Positions 1 through 8,717 of a stretch of DNA of 64,000 nucleotides are shown one piece after another. The stretch comes from Kribbella amoyensis (lineage in GTDB: Bacteria > Actinomycetota > Actinomycetes > Propionibacteriales > Kribbellaceae), in contig NZ_VIVK01000002.1 in NCBI RefSeq assembly GCF_007828865.1, positions 776,602 through 840,601 of the forward strand, written 5' to 3'. A program made the position numbers and the translations under genes. Numbering within the stretch: position 1 is the first letter of the stretch; the number at the start of each line of letters is the position of its first letter. The notes under the pieces are model-generated. The model was not told where the DNA came from. It worked only from the letters and a program-made list of their open reading frames with translations, and made no database searches.

Positions 1-826
1 CGGTCAGGCCGATGGAGCTGATCGCGTCGAAGTCGGACTCGGTGACGTCGCGATAATCGCTGAAGCGGACTTCGGCCACCTCGTCGAGGCCCTCGCGCTT
101 GATCGCGTCGGCGGCCCACTCCGCCTGTGCCGACGAGAGGGTCACGCCGAGCGCCTTCACCCCGTACTCGCGGGCCGCGTGCCGGACCATGCCGCCCCAG
201 CCGCAGCCGACGTCGAGCAGCCGCATGCCGGGTTTGAGGTCCAGCTTGCGCGCGACCAGGTCGTATTTCTCGTACTGCGCCTCTTCCAGTGAAGCCGAGG
301 CGGTCGGGAAGACGGCACACGTGTACGTCATCGACGGGCCGAGGATGTACTCGTAGAAGGCGTTCGACACGTCGTAGTGGTGATGGATAGCGGCCCTGTC
401 CCGGGTCCGTGAGTGCCGCAGTCCCTCGAACGTCCGGCGCCACTTCGGCAGGTGCTCCTGCGGCGGGGGCGGCGGTGGCTTGAGGTGCGACCAGCCGAGG
501 CCGCGGACGATGCGCAGTGCCTCCGCGGGAGTCGGGCGCTCGAAGTGGACCTGGTTGAGGATCATCTTCATCAGGTCGTACGGGTTACCGGGGTGGATGC
601 CCTCGATCTCCAGGTCGCCCATCACGTACGCCCGGACCATCCCCAGGTCGCCCGGCGCGGTCAAGATGTACGAAAGACCTCGCTCGGTGGCGAGGTGCAT
701 GTGGATCGGGGAGTCCGCCGGCCCGGTCGCGCTGCCGTCGTACGCCGTGAACCGGAAAGGGAGTCCGTCAGGCGCCACCCGTGTGAGTGCGCCTGCGATC
801 GAGACCTGCGTCGCTGTAGCAGTCAT
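1..826 (-). CDS. tmsB: SAM-dependent fatty acyl methyltransferase, TmsB/CFA-synthase type (3' end outside window)
   Basis: Reading the minus strand from the ATG at 826 gives about 275 residues with no stop before the window edge, so the C-terminus is missing. An N-terminal domain (about 1-150) leads to the cyclopropane-synthase signature HHHYDVSNAFYEYILG, then SMTYTCAVF and the SAM-binding motif LLDVGCGWGG. This family methylates or cyclopropanates double bonds of phospholipid acyl chains at the membrane. The ATG overlaps the stop of the upstream flavoprotein (ATGA). That order, flavoprotein then CFA-like methyltransferase, is the tmsA-tmsB arrangement that makes 10-methyl (tuberculostearic-type) fatty acids. 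TmsB is expected to form a 10-methylene intermediate that TmsA reduces. The family is clear; the exact product is inferred from the pairing. Confidence 0.8.
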   Translation of the reverse strand, partial: MTATATQVSIAGALTRVAPDGLPFRFTAYDGSATGPADSPIHMHLATERGLSYILTAPGDLGMVRAYVMGDLEIEGIHPGNPYDLMKMILNQVHFERPTPAEALRIVRGLGWSHLKPPPPPPQEHLPKWRRTFEGLRHSRTRDRAAIHHHYDVSNAFYEYILGPSMTYTCAVFPTASASLEEAQYEKYDLVARKLDLKPGMRLLDVGCGWGGMVRHAAREYGVKALGVTLSSAQAEWAADAIKREGLDEVAEVRFSDYRDVTESDFDAISSIGLT

Positions 827-2202
827 CGGCGCGTCACCGCCTTCTCGTAGAGCCCGGTGAGCCGGGCGTCGGGGTCGTACTTGTGCTTCACCTCGGTGAG
901 GGCCGGGACGTTGTACAGCTGGTCGAACGTGTCCCGGTCGTAGTAGGCGTCGGAGTACAGGGACTTGTGGCCGCCGAAGTCGGCGACAGCTGCCTCGATC
1001 CGCCGGTTCACGTCACCGTCGGAGGCGCCGGGCACGATCGGTACCGTGCCCCAGAAGCCCACGTTCACATAGGTCGTCGCGGGAGCCAGCGGGTACAGCG
1101 GCCACGCCTGGTCCGAGCGCAGCCGCAACGGGCACAGCCAGACCGGCCGCATCCCCACCTCGGCGTCGAACCAGCGCAGGAACCCGGCCAGCTGATCCGC
1201 CGGGATCTCCACGTCCTGGACGACGCGTTCCCGGTCCGGCCGGCCGCGACGACGATTGATGCCGGCGGCAACCTGATGACGGTTCTCGAAGGCGACGATC
1301 TTGTAGTACACGTCACTGCGCCGCCACCGCCGCGGCCAGACCCGGCGGACCCAGGGGACCTGCGCGCCGAACGCCCGGGAGCACCAGAACCAGTCCGTGT
1401 CCCAGCGCCACAGGTAGTCGTACGCGGTGAGGGAATCGGTCGGGCGCTGCTGGATCGACCGGTAGAAGATCTGCTGCCCGGTGTAGTCGCTCGGACGGAT
1501 CGCGGTGTCGCTATTCCGGCCCAGGGTCAGGTACGCCTCGGACGGGCTGAACGCGACCCCGTCGAGGAAGTGCACCGGCGCACCGTCATAGGTGCCTGCG
1601 GCAATGATCTCCTCGATCGTGGGCGCCAGCTCGTCCAGCCCGGTCCGGACGTGCCGGAGCGCGACGTACGGCGAGATCCGGTCCAGCTCGATCCGCAGCC
1701 GGGTCGCGTACCCGAGGGAGCCGTACGAGTTCGGGAAGGTCCGGAACAGGTCCGCGTGCTCGCCGGTCGGCCGGGCCGTGATCACCTCGCCGGCGCCGGT
1801 CAGGATGTCCAGCTCGAGCACCGACTCGTGCGGCAACCCGGCCCGGTACGACGACGACTCGATCCCCAGACCGGTCACGGCGCCGCCGAGCGTGATCGTG
1901 CGGAGCTGGGGCACCACCATCGGTACCAGGCCGTGCGGGAGCGTCGCGTCGACCAGGTCCTCGTACGTACACATGCCTTGCACGTCGGCGGTCCGGGCGA
2001 CGGGGTCGACGGCAACGACGCCGGTCAGGCCGGAGACGTCGAGGCCGGGAGAGTCCACCGCGGTCCGGGGCCGGAAGAGGTTGGAGCTGCGCTTCGCCAG
2101 CCGGACCGGATCGCCCGGGGGAATGCGCTGGTAGGACGCTCGGAGCATCCCGACCGCCTGCTCGTGTTCCACACTCGACGCCAGACCCGATGTCGAAGGC
2201 AC
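823..2202 (-). CDS. tmsA: FAD-binding oxidoreductase, TmsA type
   Basis: A 459-residue flavoprotein with an N-terminal PCMH-type FAD-binding domain (about 35-200). The stretch TLGGAVTGLGIESSSYRAG is the FAD contact typical of the DIMINUTO/BfaA/TmsA branch. It ends inside the start of the CFA-like methyltransferase, so the two are translationally coupled. In the characterised tmsAB systems the flavoprotein reduces the 10-methylene intermediate made by TmsB to the saturated 10-methyl chain; that role is inferred here. GTG at 2202 is the longest plausible start, and an in-frame ATG 18 codons in is possible. It is divergent from the dehydrogenase at 2323, with about 120 bp shared between them. 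Confidence 0.75.
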   Translation of the reverse strand: MPSTSGLASSVEHEQAVGMLRASYQRIPPGDPVRLAKRSSNLFRPRTAVDSPGLDVSGLTGVVAVDPVARTADVQGMCTYEDLVDATLPHGLVPMVVPQLRTITLGGAVTGLGIESSSYRAGLPHESVLELDILTGAGEVITARPTGEHADLFRTFPNSYGSLGYATRLRIELDRISPYVALRHVRTGLDELAPTIEEIIAAGTYDGAPVHFLDGVAFSPSEAYLTLGRNSDTAIRPSDYTGQQIFYRSIQQRPTDSLTAYDYLWRWDTDWFWCSRAFGAQVPWVRRVWPRRWRRSDVYYKIVAFENRHQVAAGINRRRGRPDRERVVQDVEIPADQLAGFLRWFDAEVGMRPVWLCPLRLRSDQAWPLYPLAPATTYVNVGFWGTVPIVPGASDGDVNRRIEAAVADFGGHKSLYSDAYYDRDTFDQLYNVPALTEVKHKYDPDARLTGLYEKAVTRR

Positions 2203-2322
2203 CCATTCAGAGTACGACGACGCTCCGGACGCGGCACGTGATTACCAGTCACCCATCGCCAGGCCGGTCCGGTCCTCGGGCTGTGTGGCAACGGGTCCGG
2301 GTCGGCGGGGTAGGTTCGGAGC

Positions 2323-3252
2323 ATGGCTGATGCGGTGAAGACGTGGCTGCCGTGGGAGGACCCGGACAGCTTCCTCGGCGGGGTTCCGGTGGGACTCGAC
2401 ACGGAGTACTACGCGGGCGGTGACCGGCCGGCGTCGCTGGACCAGGTCGAGTTCTACGTCCCCGACTACATGGGCAAGTCGGAGGTCGTCGAGATCGTCG
2501 CGGAGATGCCGTCGCTCAAGGTGGTGCAGACCCAGACCGCGGGGTACGAGAACTTCGAGAAGCACCTGCCCGAGGGCGTGACGCTGTGCAACGCCCGCGG
2601 CGTCCACGACGCGTCGACCGCCGAGTTGGCCGTGGCGCTGACGCTGGCGATGTACCGCCGCCTGCCGCGCGCCGTGCAAAACCAGGAGCAGGGGCTGTGG
2701 CCGGCCGAGCCCGGGCTGGACGACTCGCTCGCGGACCGGACGGTCCTGATCCTCGGGTACGGCTCGATCGGTGAGGCGCTGGAGCGGCGGCTGGCCGGGT
2801 TCGAGTGCGAGGTCATCCGCGTCGCCCGGCGGGCCCGCGAGGGGGTCTCGCCGATCACCGACCTGCCCGCGTTGCTCCCGCGCGCCGACGTGGTCGTCCT
2901 GCTGACTCCGGCGACTCCGCAGACCCGGGGGCTGGTGGATGCCGAGTTCCTCGGCCGGCTGAAGGACGGGGCGCTGCTGGTCAACGTCGCTCGCGGTGTC
3001 ATCGTCGACACGGACGCGCTGCTGGCGGAGCTGACGACCGGCCGGCTCCGGGCCGCGCTGGACGTGACCCACCCCGAACCGTTGCCGGCCGGGCACCCGT
3101 TATGGTCCGCGCCGAACGTGCTGATCAACCCGCATCGCGGCGGCGCCTCGACCGCGTTCGCGCCACGGGTCGCCCGGCTGGTGAAGGCCCAGCTGGAGCG
3201 GTACGCGAAGGGTGAGCCGCTGATCAACGTGGTGGCCGGCCCGCAACGGTAG
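2323..3252 (+). CDS. D-2-hydroxyacid dehydrogenase family protein
   Basis: 309 residues of the NAD-dependent D-isomer 2-hydroxyacid dehydrogenase fold. Visible are the dinucleotide-binding motif ILGYGSIGEALERRL (about 145-160), the hallmark LLVNVARGVIVDTDALL with its substrate-binding Arg, and the C-terminal His in NPHRGGAST. The N-terminal substrate domain is short. The substrate cannot be told from sequence; relatives act on glyoxylate, hydroxypyruvate, phosphoglycerate or hydroxyisocaproate. A TAGGTT -10 box at 2311-2316 sits seven bases before the ATG, suggesting a leaderless mRNA. No operon partner is evident. Confidence 0.85.
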   Translation: MADAVKTWLPWEDPDSFLGGVPVGLDTEYYAGGDRPASLDQVEFYVPDYMGKSEVVEIVAEMPSLKVVQTQTAGYENFEKHLPEGVTLCNARGVHDASTAELAVALTLAMYRRLPRAVQNQEQGLWPAEPGLDDSLADRTVLILGYGSIGEALERRLAGFECEVIRVARRAREGVSPITDLPALLPRADVVVLLTPATPQTRGLVDAEFLGRLKDGALLVNVARGVIVDTDALLAELTTGRLRAALDVTHPEPLPAGHPLWSAPNVLINPHRGGASTAFAPRVARLVKAQLERYAKGEPLINVVAGPQR

Positions 3253-3364
3253 GTCGTCGCCGGCTGAAAATGTCGGCGGGTCGTGGCAGGTTTGTCGAAT
3301 CAGGGTACGGGTGCTCCGACGTACCCCTGACAACCTGGACGACGACCTAGGGGAGTGGACGACG

Positions 3365-4456
3365 ATGTCCGAGACCGTACTGCTGATCGGCACCAAGAAG
3401 GGGCTCTGGATCGGCCGCAGCGACGAAGCTCGCCGGCTCTGGACTGTGGAGGGCCCGCAGTTCGAGATGCAGGGCGTCTACTCGGTCGGGATCGACACCC
3501 GGGGTGAGCAGCCGCGCCTGTTCGCCGGTGGGACCAGCGAGCACTGGGGTCCGGCCGTCTTCCACTCCGACGACCTCGGCAAGACCTGGGACGAGCCGCC
3601 GCAGGGTTCCATCGGCTTCCCCGCGGACGCGGACGCCTCGGTCGAGCGGGTCTGGCAGATCCAGCCGGGGCCACCGGACCAGCCAGGTGTCGTGTACGCG
3701 GGGGCGCAGCCGTCCTCGCTGTGGAAGTCGACCGACGGCGGCGTGACGTTCGACCTGGTCCGCGCGCTGTGGGACCACCCGCATCGGCAGGACTGGGGCG
3801 CCGGGTTCGGCGGCCAGGCGATCCACACCGTGCTGCCGCATCCGACCGACCCGGACCGGATGAGCGTGGCGATGTCGACCGGCGGCGTGTACCAGACCAC
3901 CGACGGCGGCGCGTCCTGGTCGCCGGCGAACCACGGCATCAAGGCGTACTTCATGCCCGACCCCGACCCGGACTTCGGCCAGTGCGTGCACAAGCTCGCC
4001 GGCCACCCGGACGCCCCGGACCGGCTGTTCGCGCAGAACCACCACGGCGTGTACCGCTCGGACGACGGTGGCGCCATCTGGAAGTCGATCGCGGACGGGT
4101 TGCCGTCGGACTTCGGCTTCCCGATCGCGGTCCACCCGCACGAGCCAGACACCGTGTACGTCTTCCCGCTGATCGCCGACGGGAACCGCATCCCCACCGA
4201 CGCGAGCTGCCGCGTGTTCCGGTCCCGCGACGCCGGAGCGACCTGGGAGCCGCTGACCAAGGGCCTGCCGGACGTCCCGTCGTACGCCCCGGTGCTGCGC
4301 GACGCGCTCTGTGTCGACCAGGGCACCCCGGCCGGCGTGTACCTCGGGACGCGGGACGGCTGTGTCTACGCGAGCCCCGACGCCGGCGACACCTGGACCG
4401 AGGTCGCACGGCACCTGCCGGACGTCCTCACCGTTCGCGCGGCCGTGCTGCCATGA
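3365..4456 (+). CDS. BNR/WD40/YVTN-like beta-propeller protein (sialidase-like fold)
   Basis: 363 residues from the ATG at 3365, chosen because it follows a GGGAGTGG ribosome site and opens with MSETVLLIGTKKGLWIG. Asp-box (BNR) repeats of the S-x-D-x-G-x-T-W kind recur, for example SDDLGKTW, STDGGVTF, TTDGGASW, SDDGGAIW, SRDAGATW and SPDAGDTW. This indicates a beta-propeller like sialidases or sortilin. No signal peptide is visible, so it is probably cytoplasmic, and the catalytic residues of true sialidases are not evident. The stop overlaps the start of a MoaD/ThiS-type protein (ATGA), so the two are translated as a pair. I recall this pair recurring in actinobacteria without a known function. 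Confidence 0.8.
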   Translation: MSETVLLIGTKKGLWIGRSDEARRLWTVEGPQFEMQGVYSVGIDTRGEQPRLFAGGTSEHWGPAVFHSDDLGKTWDEPPQGSIGFPADADASVERVWQIQPGPPDQPGVVYAGAQPSSLWKSTDGGVTFDLVRALWDHPHRQDWGAGFGGQAIHTVLPHPTDPDRMSVAMSTGGVYQTTDGGASWSPANHGIKAYFMPDPDPDFGQCVHKLAGHPDAPDRLFAQNHHGVYRSDDGGAIWKSIADGLPSDFGFPIAVHPHEPDTVYVFPLIADGNRIPTDASCRVFRSRDAGATWEPLTKGLPDVPSYAPVLRDALCVDQGTPAGVYLGTRDGCVYASPDAGDTWTEVARHLPDVLTVRAAVLP

Positions 4457-4737
4457 CCGTCGCCGTCAAGATCCCGACCGTCCTGCGACCGTTCGCCGGC
4501 GGCGCCGAGTGCGTGCGACTGGACCTGGACGGCGACGCGACGGTGGGAGCGGTCTTCGCCCAGCTCGAGCAGGACCACCCGGCCCTCCGCCGACGCCTCA
4601 CCGACGACCAAGGCGAACTCCGCCGCCACGTCAACGTCTTCCTCGCAGGCGACAACATCCGCGATCTGAAAGGCCTCCACACCCCACTCCCCGACGGCGC
4701 CGAACTGCTGATCCTCCCCAGCGTGGCAGGCGGCTGA
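4453..4737 (+). CDS. MoaD/ThiS-family ubiquitin-like protein
   Basis: 94 residues ending in LPSVAGG. The C-terminal Gly-Gly is the activated tail of beta-grasp sulfur carriers (MoaD, ThiS, CysO) and of ubiquitin-like modifiers. The N-terminal half VAVKIPTVLRPFAGG fits the first strands of the fold. The start overlaps the stop of the upstream beta-propeller gene by four bases (ATGA). No moaE, thiG, cysM or E1-like gene lies nearby, so the sulfur-carrier or modifier role is inferred from fold and tail only. Confidence 0.82.
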   Translation: MTVAVKIPTVLRPFAGGAECVRLDLDGDATVGAVFAQLEQDHPALRRRLTDDQGELRRHVNVFLAGDNIRDLKGLHTPLPDGAELLILPSVAGG

Positions 4738-4844
4738 GTCGGCTACTCGGCGGAGACCCAGCCGTTGCTGGTGGCAACTACCACGTCGGCGCGTCCGTGG
4801 TCGGGGAGGTCGAGTTCACCAAGAACGCAACCCTGGGTAGTTCG

Positions 4845-4872
4845 TTGACTGCGGAAGGTGGGGTCCTAGAGT
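4845..4872 (+). promoter_or_regulatory. Promoter of ilvD, leaderless
   Basis: TTGACT at 4845-4850 and TAGAGT at 4867-4872 are separated by 16 bases. Transcription would begin about seven bases later, at or next to the ATG at 4880. This supports 4880 over the upstream in-frame GTG at 4871, which lies inside the -10 box. Confidence 0.6.
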
Positions 4873-4879
4873 GAGTCCC

Positions 4880-6568
4880 ATGTCTGCGCAGAGCGAACCC
4901 GACATCAAACCGCGGAGCCGGACGGTCACCGACGGGCTCGAGGCCACCGCTTCCCGGGGCATGCTCCGGGCGGTCGGGATGGGCGACGAGGACTGGGCCA
5001 AACCGCAGATCGGCGTCGCGTCCAGCTGGAACGAGATCACCCCGTGCAACCTGTCCCTCGACCGGCTCGCGAAGGCGGTCAAGGACGGCGTGCACGCGGC
5101 CAGTGGGTACCCGCTCGAGTTCGGCACGATCAGCGTGTCGGACGGCATCTCGATGGGCCACGTCGGCATGCACTACTCGCTGGTGAGCCGGGAGATCATC
5201 GCCGACTCGGTCGAGACGGTGATGGAGGCCGAGCGGCTCGACGGTTCCGTCCTGCTGGCCGGTTGTGACAAGTCGTTGCCCGGCATGCTGATGGCGGCCG
5301 CGCGTCTCGATCTGGCGAGCGTGTTCCTGTACGCCGGGTCGATCATGCCTGGCCGGTTGGGCGACAAGGACGTCACCGTCATCGACGCGTTCGAGGCGGT
5401 GGGAGCGTGTGTCCGCGGCCTGATCACCCGGGAGGAGGTCGACGCCGTCGAGCGGGCGATCTGTCCCGGTGAGGGCGCGTGCGGCGGGATGTACACGGCG
5501 AACACGATGGCCGCAGCCGCCGAGGCGCTCGGGATGTCGCTGCCCGGTTCGGCGGCGCCGCCCGCGGTCGACCGGCGCCGCGACGGGTACGCGCGCAGGT
5601 CGGGCGAGGCGGTCGTCGGCCTGCTCCGGCAGGGGATCACGGCGCGGCAGATCCTCACCAAGGGCGCCTTCGAGAACGCGATCGCCGTCGTGATGGCGCT
5701 CGGCGGTTCGACGAACGCGGTGCTGCACCTGCTCGCGATCGCCCGCGAGGCCGACGTCGATCTGCGGCTGTCCGACTTCAACCGGATCGGCGACAAGGTT
5801 CCGCACCTCGGCGACCTGAAGCCGTTCGGCCGGTACGTGATGACCGACGTCGACCGGGTCGGCGGGATCCCCGTGGTCCTGCGCGCCCTGCTCGACGCGG
5901 GCCTGCTGAACGGCGACTGCCTGACCGTCACCGGCAAGACGATGGCCGAGAACCTCGCCGACATCGCGCCACCGGACCTCGACGGCGTGATCCTCCGCGA
6001 GCTGGACCGGCCGATCCACCACACCGGCGGCCTGACGATCCTGCACGGCTCGCTGGCTCCGGAGGGCGCCGTGGTCAAGAGCGCGGGCTTCGACTCGGAC
6101 GTGTTCGAGGGCACGGCCCGCGTGTTCGACGGCGAGCGCGGCGCGATGGACGCGGTCGAGGACGGGTCGATGAAGGCCGGCGACGTGGTGGTGATCCGGT
6201 ACGAGGGGCCGAAGGGCGGTCCCGGGATGCGCGAGATGCTCGCCGTCACCGGGGCGATCAAGGGCGCCGGTCTCGGCAAGGACGTGCTGCTGCTCACCGA
6301 CGGGCGCTTCTCCGGCGGTACGACGGGCCTGTGTGTCGGCCACGTCGCCCCGGAGGCCGTCGACGGCGGGCCGATCGCGTTCGTCCAGGACGGTGACCGG
6401 ATCACCCTGGACGTGAAGAACCGGACCTTGGAACTGCACGTGGAGCCCGAGGAGCTCGAGCGCCGCCGGCAGGGCTGGTCCCCGAAGCCGCCGAACATCA
6501 CCAAGGGCGTGCTCGGCAAGTACACCCGGCTGGTCCGCTCGGCGTCCGAAGGCGCGGTCTGCATCTGA
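4880..6568 (+). CDS. ilvD: Dihydroxy-acid dehydratase
   Basis: 562 residues. It converts 2,3-dihydroxy-isovalerate and 2,3-dihydroxy-3-methylvalerate to the 2-keto acids of the valine and isoleucine pathways. IlvD/Edd hallmarks are present: ITPCNLSLDRLA, the iron-sulfur Cys in AGCDKSLPGM, CPGEGACGGMYTANTM, and the C-terminal DGRFSGGT with the catalytic Ser. The third Cys suggests a [2Fe-2S] cluster as in bacterial and plant relatives. It is monocistronic: its own promoter lies at 4845-4872 and a hairpin follows at 6625. The next genes ilvBNC supply its substrates. Confidence 0.95.
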   Translation: MSAQSEPDIKPRSRTVTDGLEATASRGMLRAVGMGDEDWAKPQIGVASSWNEITPCNLSLDRLAKAVKDGVHAASGYPLEFGTISVSDGISMGHVGMHYSLVSREIIADSVETVMEAERLDGSVLLAGCDKSLPGMLMAAARLDLASVFLYAGSIMPGRLGDKDVTVIDAFEAVGACVRGLITREEVDAVERAICPGEGACGGMYTANTMAAAAEALGMSLPGSAAPPAVDRRRDGYARRSGEAVVGLLRQGITARQILTKGAFENAIAVVMALGGSTNAVLHLLAIAREADVDLRLSDFNRIGDKVPHLGDLKPFGRYVMTDVDRVGGIPVVLRALLDAGLLNGDCLTVTGKTMAENLADIAPPDLDGVILRELDRPIHHTGGLTILHGSLAPEGAVVKSAGFDSDVFEGTARVFDGERGAMDAVEDGSMKAGDVVVIRYEGPKGGPGMREMLAVTGAIKGAGLGKDVLLLTDGRFSGGTTGLCVGHVAPEAVDGGPIAFVQDGDRITLDVKNRTLELHVEPEELERRRQGWSPKPPNITKGVLGKYTRLVRSASEGAVCI

Positions 6569-6624
6569 CCGCGAACCCACCGCAGTACTGCGTGATACCG
6601 GCCAGTACTGGTTGGTGACCCGGA

Positions 6625-6654
6625 GGCCCCCGGCGGCGCCGTGCTTCGGGGGCC
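6625..6654 (+). terminator. Hairpin after ilvD
   Basis: GGCCCCCG (6625-6632) pairs with CGGGGGCC (6647-6654) across a 14-base loop. There is no T tract, so termination strength is uncertain. It lies just before a TAGACT -10 box (6660-6665) that probably drives the ilvB leader. Confidence 0.4.
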
Positions 6655-6752
6655 CGGCCTAGACTGATCAGAAGTAAGACGCCCGTCTCACTCAGTGGGA
6701 CAGTCGGGCGGCACGCTTGACCGGATCGAGGGGAGTCGGCAATGGTGACTGC

Positions 6753-6794
6753 ATGCGATCGATTCTCCTCGTACTTGTGCGGCGCGCCGACTGA
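6753..6794 (+). CDS. ilvBNC leader peptide (MRSILLVLVRRAD)
   Basis: A 13-codon ORF: ATG CGA TCG ATT CTC CTC GTA CTT GTG followed by four codons and TGA. Six consecutive codons encode Ile-Leu-Leu-Val-Leu-Val, the three end products of the ilvBNC pathway. It lies 174 bases before ilvB and is followed by a hairpin and an intrinsic terminator. This is the layout of ribosome-mediated attenuation: scarcity of charged tRNA-Ile, -Leu or -Val would stall the ribosome on the run and let transcription continue. The ribosome site is weak (GGTGA at 6744-6748). Confidence 0.85.
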   Translation: MRSILLVLVRRAD

Positions 6795-6817
6795 CGCGAC
6801 CCCGAGTCGAGCGCGCC
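6781..6817 (+). promoter_or_regulatory. Putative antiterminator hairpin of ilvB leader
   Basis: GGCGCGCCGACT (6781-6792) pairs with AGTCG-A-GCGCGCC (6805-6817), 12 bp with one bulged A. The 5' arm overlaps the last codons of the leader peptide. The 3' arm shares its last two bases with the 5' arm of the terminator at 6816. A ribosome reaching the leader stop would cover the 5' arm and free the terminator; a ribosome stalled on the Ile/Leu/Val run would allow this hairpin. The two-base overlap is small, so exclusivity is plausible rather than proven. Confidence 0.5.
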
Positions 6818-6847
6818 CCCTTCAGCCCACCCGGCGGAGGGGGTTTT
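6816..6847 (+). terminator. Attenuator terminator of ilvBNC
   Basis: CCCCCTTC (6816-6823) pairs with GGAGGGGG (6836-6843), 8 bp with one G-U pair, followed directly by TTTT (6844-6847). It lies between the leader peptide and ilvB, as expected for an attenuator. Confidence 0.75.
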
Positions 6848-6968
6848 CTGTTGTCAGGGCACGGTTCCACACCCCGGACCGCGGCGACGACAGGCCACTG
6901 GTCGAGGACGGATCGGTCGCGAAAAGCAACCGTGACAGCAAGCGTGACAGCGAACAGGGAAGGCACTC

Positions 6969-8717
6969 ATGAGTGAGCAGCTGACCGGGGCACAGGCTCT
7001 GATCCGCGCACTGGAACATGCCGGAGTGGACACCGTCTTCGGCATCCCGGGCGGGGCGATCCTCCCGGCGTACGACCCGATGCTCGACTCGACCCAGATC
7101 CGCCACATCCTGGTACGTCACGAGCAGGGCGCCGGCCACGCCGCCCAGGGCTACGCCGCGGCCACCGGCAAGACCGGCGTCTGCATGGCGACCTCGGGCC
7201 CGGGCGCGACCAACCTGGTCACCCCGATCGCGGACGCCTACATGGACTCGGTGCCGCTGGTCGCGATCACCGGTCAGGTCGCCAGCGCGGCGATCGGCAC
7301 GGACGCGTTCCAGGAGGCCGACATCCGCGGCATCACGATGCCGATCACCAAGCACAACTTCCTGGTGAACGACCCGAACGAGATCGCCAGCACGATCGCC
7401 GAGGCGTTCCACATCGCCAACACCGGCCGGCCCGGTCCGGTCCTGGTGGACGTGACCAAGGACGCGATGCAGGCCAAGGTCGACTTCCAGTGGCCGACCG
7501 AGCTGTCGCTGCCCGGTTACCGCCCGGTGACCCGCCCGCACCCCAAGCAGGTGCGCGAGGCGGCCCGGCTGATCGTCGCGGCCGAGAAGCCGGTCCTGTA
7601 CGTCGGCGGCGGCGTGATCCGGGCCCAGGCGGAGGCCGAACTGAAGGAGCTCGCCGAGCTGCTCGGGATCCCGGTCGTCACCACCCTGATGGCTCGCGGC
7701 GCGCTGCCCGACACGCACGAGCTGCACTTCGGTATGCCGGGGATGCACGGCTCGGTCTCCGCGGTCGGCGCCCTGCAGCGGTCCGACCTGCTGATCACGC
7801 TGGGCGCCCGCTTCGACGACCGGGTGACCGGCAATCTCGACTCGTTCGCGCCCGAGGCGAAGGTGATCCACGCCGACATCGACCCGGCCGAGATCGGCAA
7901 GAACCGGGCCGCCGACGTGCCGATCGTCGGCGACTGCAAGGAGGTCATCTCCGACCTGATCGCCGCCCTGCGGACCGAGATCGGCGCGGCCGGCAGCACC
8001 CCGTCGTACGACGCCTGGCGCAAGCAGCTGGACACGGTGAAGGCCAAGTACCCACTCGGGTACGAGGAGCCGGCCGACGGCACGCTGTCCCCGCAGTACG
8101 TGATCCAGCGGATCGGTCAGCTGGCCGGCCCGGACGCGATCTACACCGCGGGCGTCGGCCAGCACCAGATGTGGTCCGCGCACTTCCTGCCGTTCGAGAA
8201 GCCGCGGCACTGGCTGAACTCCGGCGGTCTCGGCACGATGGGGTACTCGGTGCCGGCCGCGATGGGCGCCAAGGTGGCCCGGCCGGAGAACACGGTGTGG
8301 GCGATCGACGGCGACGGCTGCTTCCAGATGACCAACCAGGAGCTGGTCACCTGTGCGCTGGAGGGCATCCCGATCAAGGTCGCGGTGATCAACAACCAGT
8401 CGCTCGGCATGGTCCGGCAGTGGCAGACGCTGTTCTACGACAAGCGGTACTCCAACACCGACCTGCACTCGACCCGGATCCCGGACTTCGCCAAGCTGGC
8501 CGAGGCGATGGGCTGTGTCGGGCTGCGCTGCTCGGACAAGGACTCCGTGGACGCGACGATCGAGAAGGCGATGGCCGTCACCGACGCGCCGGTCGTGGTC
8601 GACTTCGTCGTGCACCGCGACGCGATGGTCTGGCCGATGGTTGCCGCCGGCGTCAGCAACGACGAGATCCAGATCGCCCGCGACATGGCCCCCACGTGGG
8701 ACTCCGAGGAGCTGTGA
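6969..8717 (+). CDS. ilvB: Acetolactate synthase, catalytic subunit
   Basis: 582 residues, TPP-dependent. It condenses pyruvate with pyruvate or 2-ketobutyrate, the first shared step to Val, Leu and Ile. N-terminal TPP domain: GVDTVFGIPGGAILPAYD, with the catalytic Glu in VRHEQGAGHAAQGYA. Central domain and C-terminal TPP/Mg motif: WAIDGDGCFQMTNQEL. ATG follows GGGAAGG with good spacing. The stop (TGA 8715-8717) shares a base with the ilvN start. The transcript has a long leader carrying the attenuator. Confidence 0.96.
   Translation: MSEQLTGAQALIRALEHAGVDTVFGIPGGAILPAYDPMLDSTQIRHILVRHEQGAGHAAQGYAAATGKTGVCMATSGPGATNLVTPIADAYMDSVPLVAITGQVASAAIGTDAFQEADIRGITMPITKHNFLVNDPNEIASTIAEAFHIANTGRPGPVLVDVTKDAMQAKVDFQWPTELSLPGYRPVTRPHPKQVREAARLIVAAEKPVLYVGGGVIRAQAEAELKELAELLGIPVVTTLMARGALPDTHELHFGMPGMHGSVSAVGALQRSDLLITLGARFDDRVTGNLDSFAPEAKVIHADIDPAEIGKNRAADVPIVGDCKEVISDLIAALRTEIGAAGSTPSYDAWRKQLDTVKAKYPLGYEEPADGTLSPQYVIQRIGQLAGPDAIYTAGVGQHQMWSAHFLPFEKPRHWLNSGGLGTMGYSVPAAMGAKVARPENTVWAIDGDGCFQMTNQELVTCALEGIPIKVAVINNQSLGMVRQWQTLFYDKRYSNTDLHSTRIPDFAKLAEAMGCVGLRCSDKDSVDATIEKAMAVTDAPVVVDFVVHRDAMVWPMVAAGVSNDEIQIARDMAPTWDSEEL

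Noticed and set aside
883..2241. 452-codon plus-strand frame over tmsA
   Set aside because: It is an antisense shadow of the flavoprotein with no family signature.
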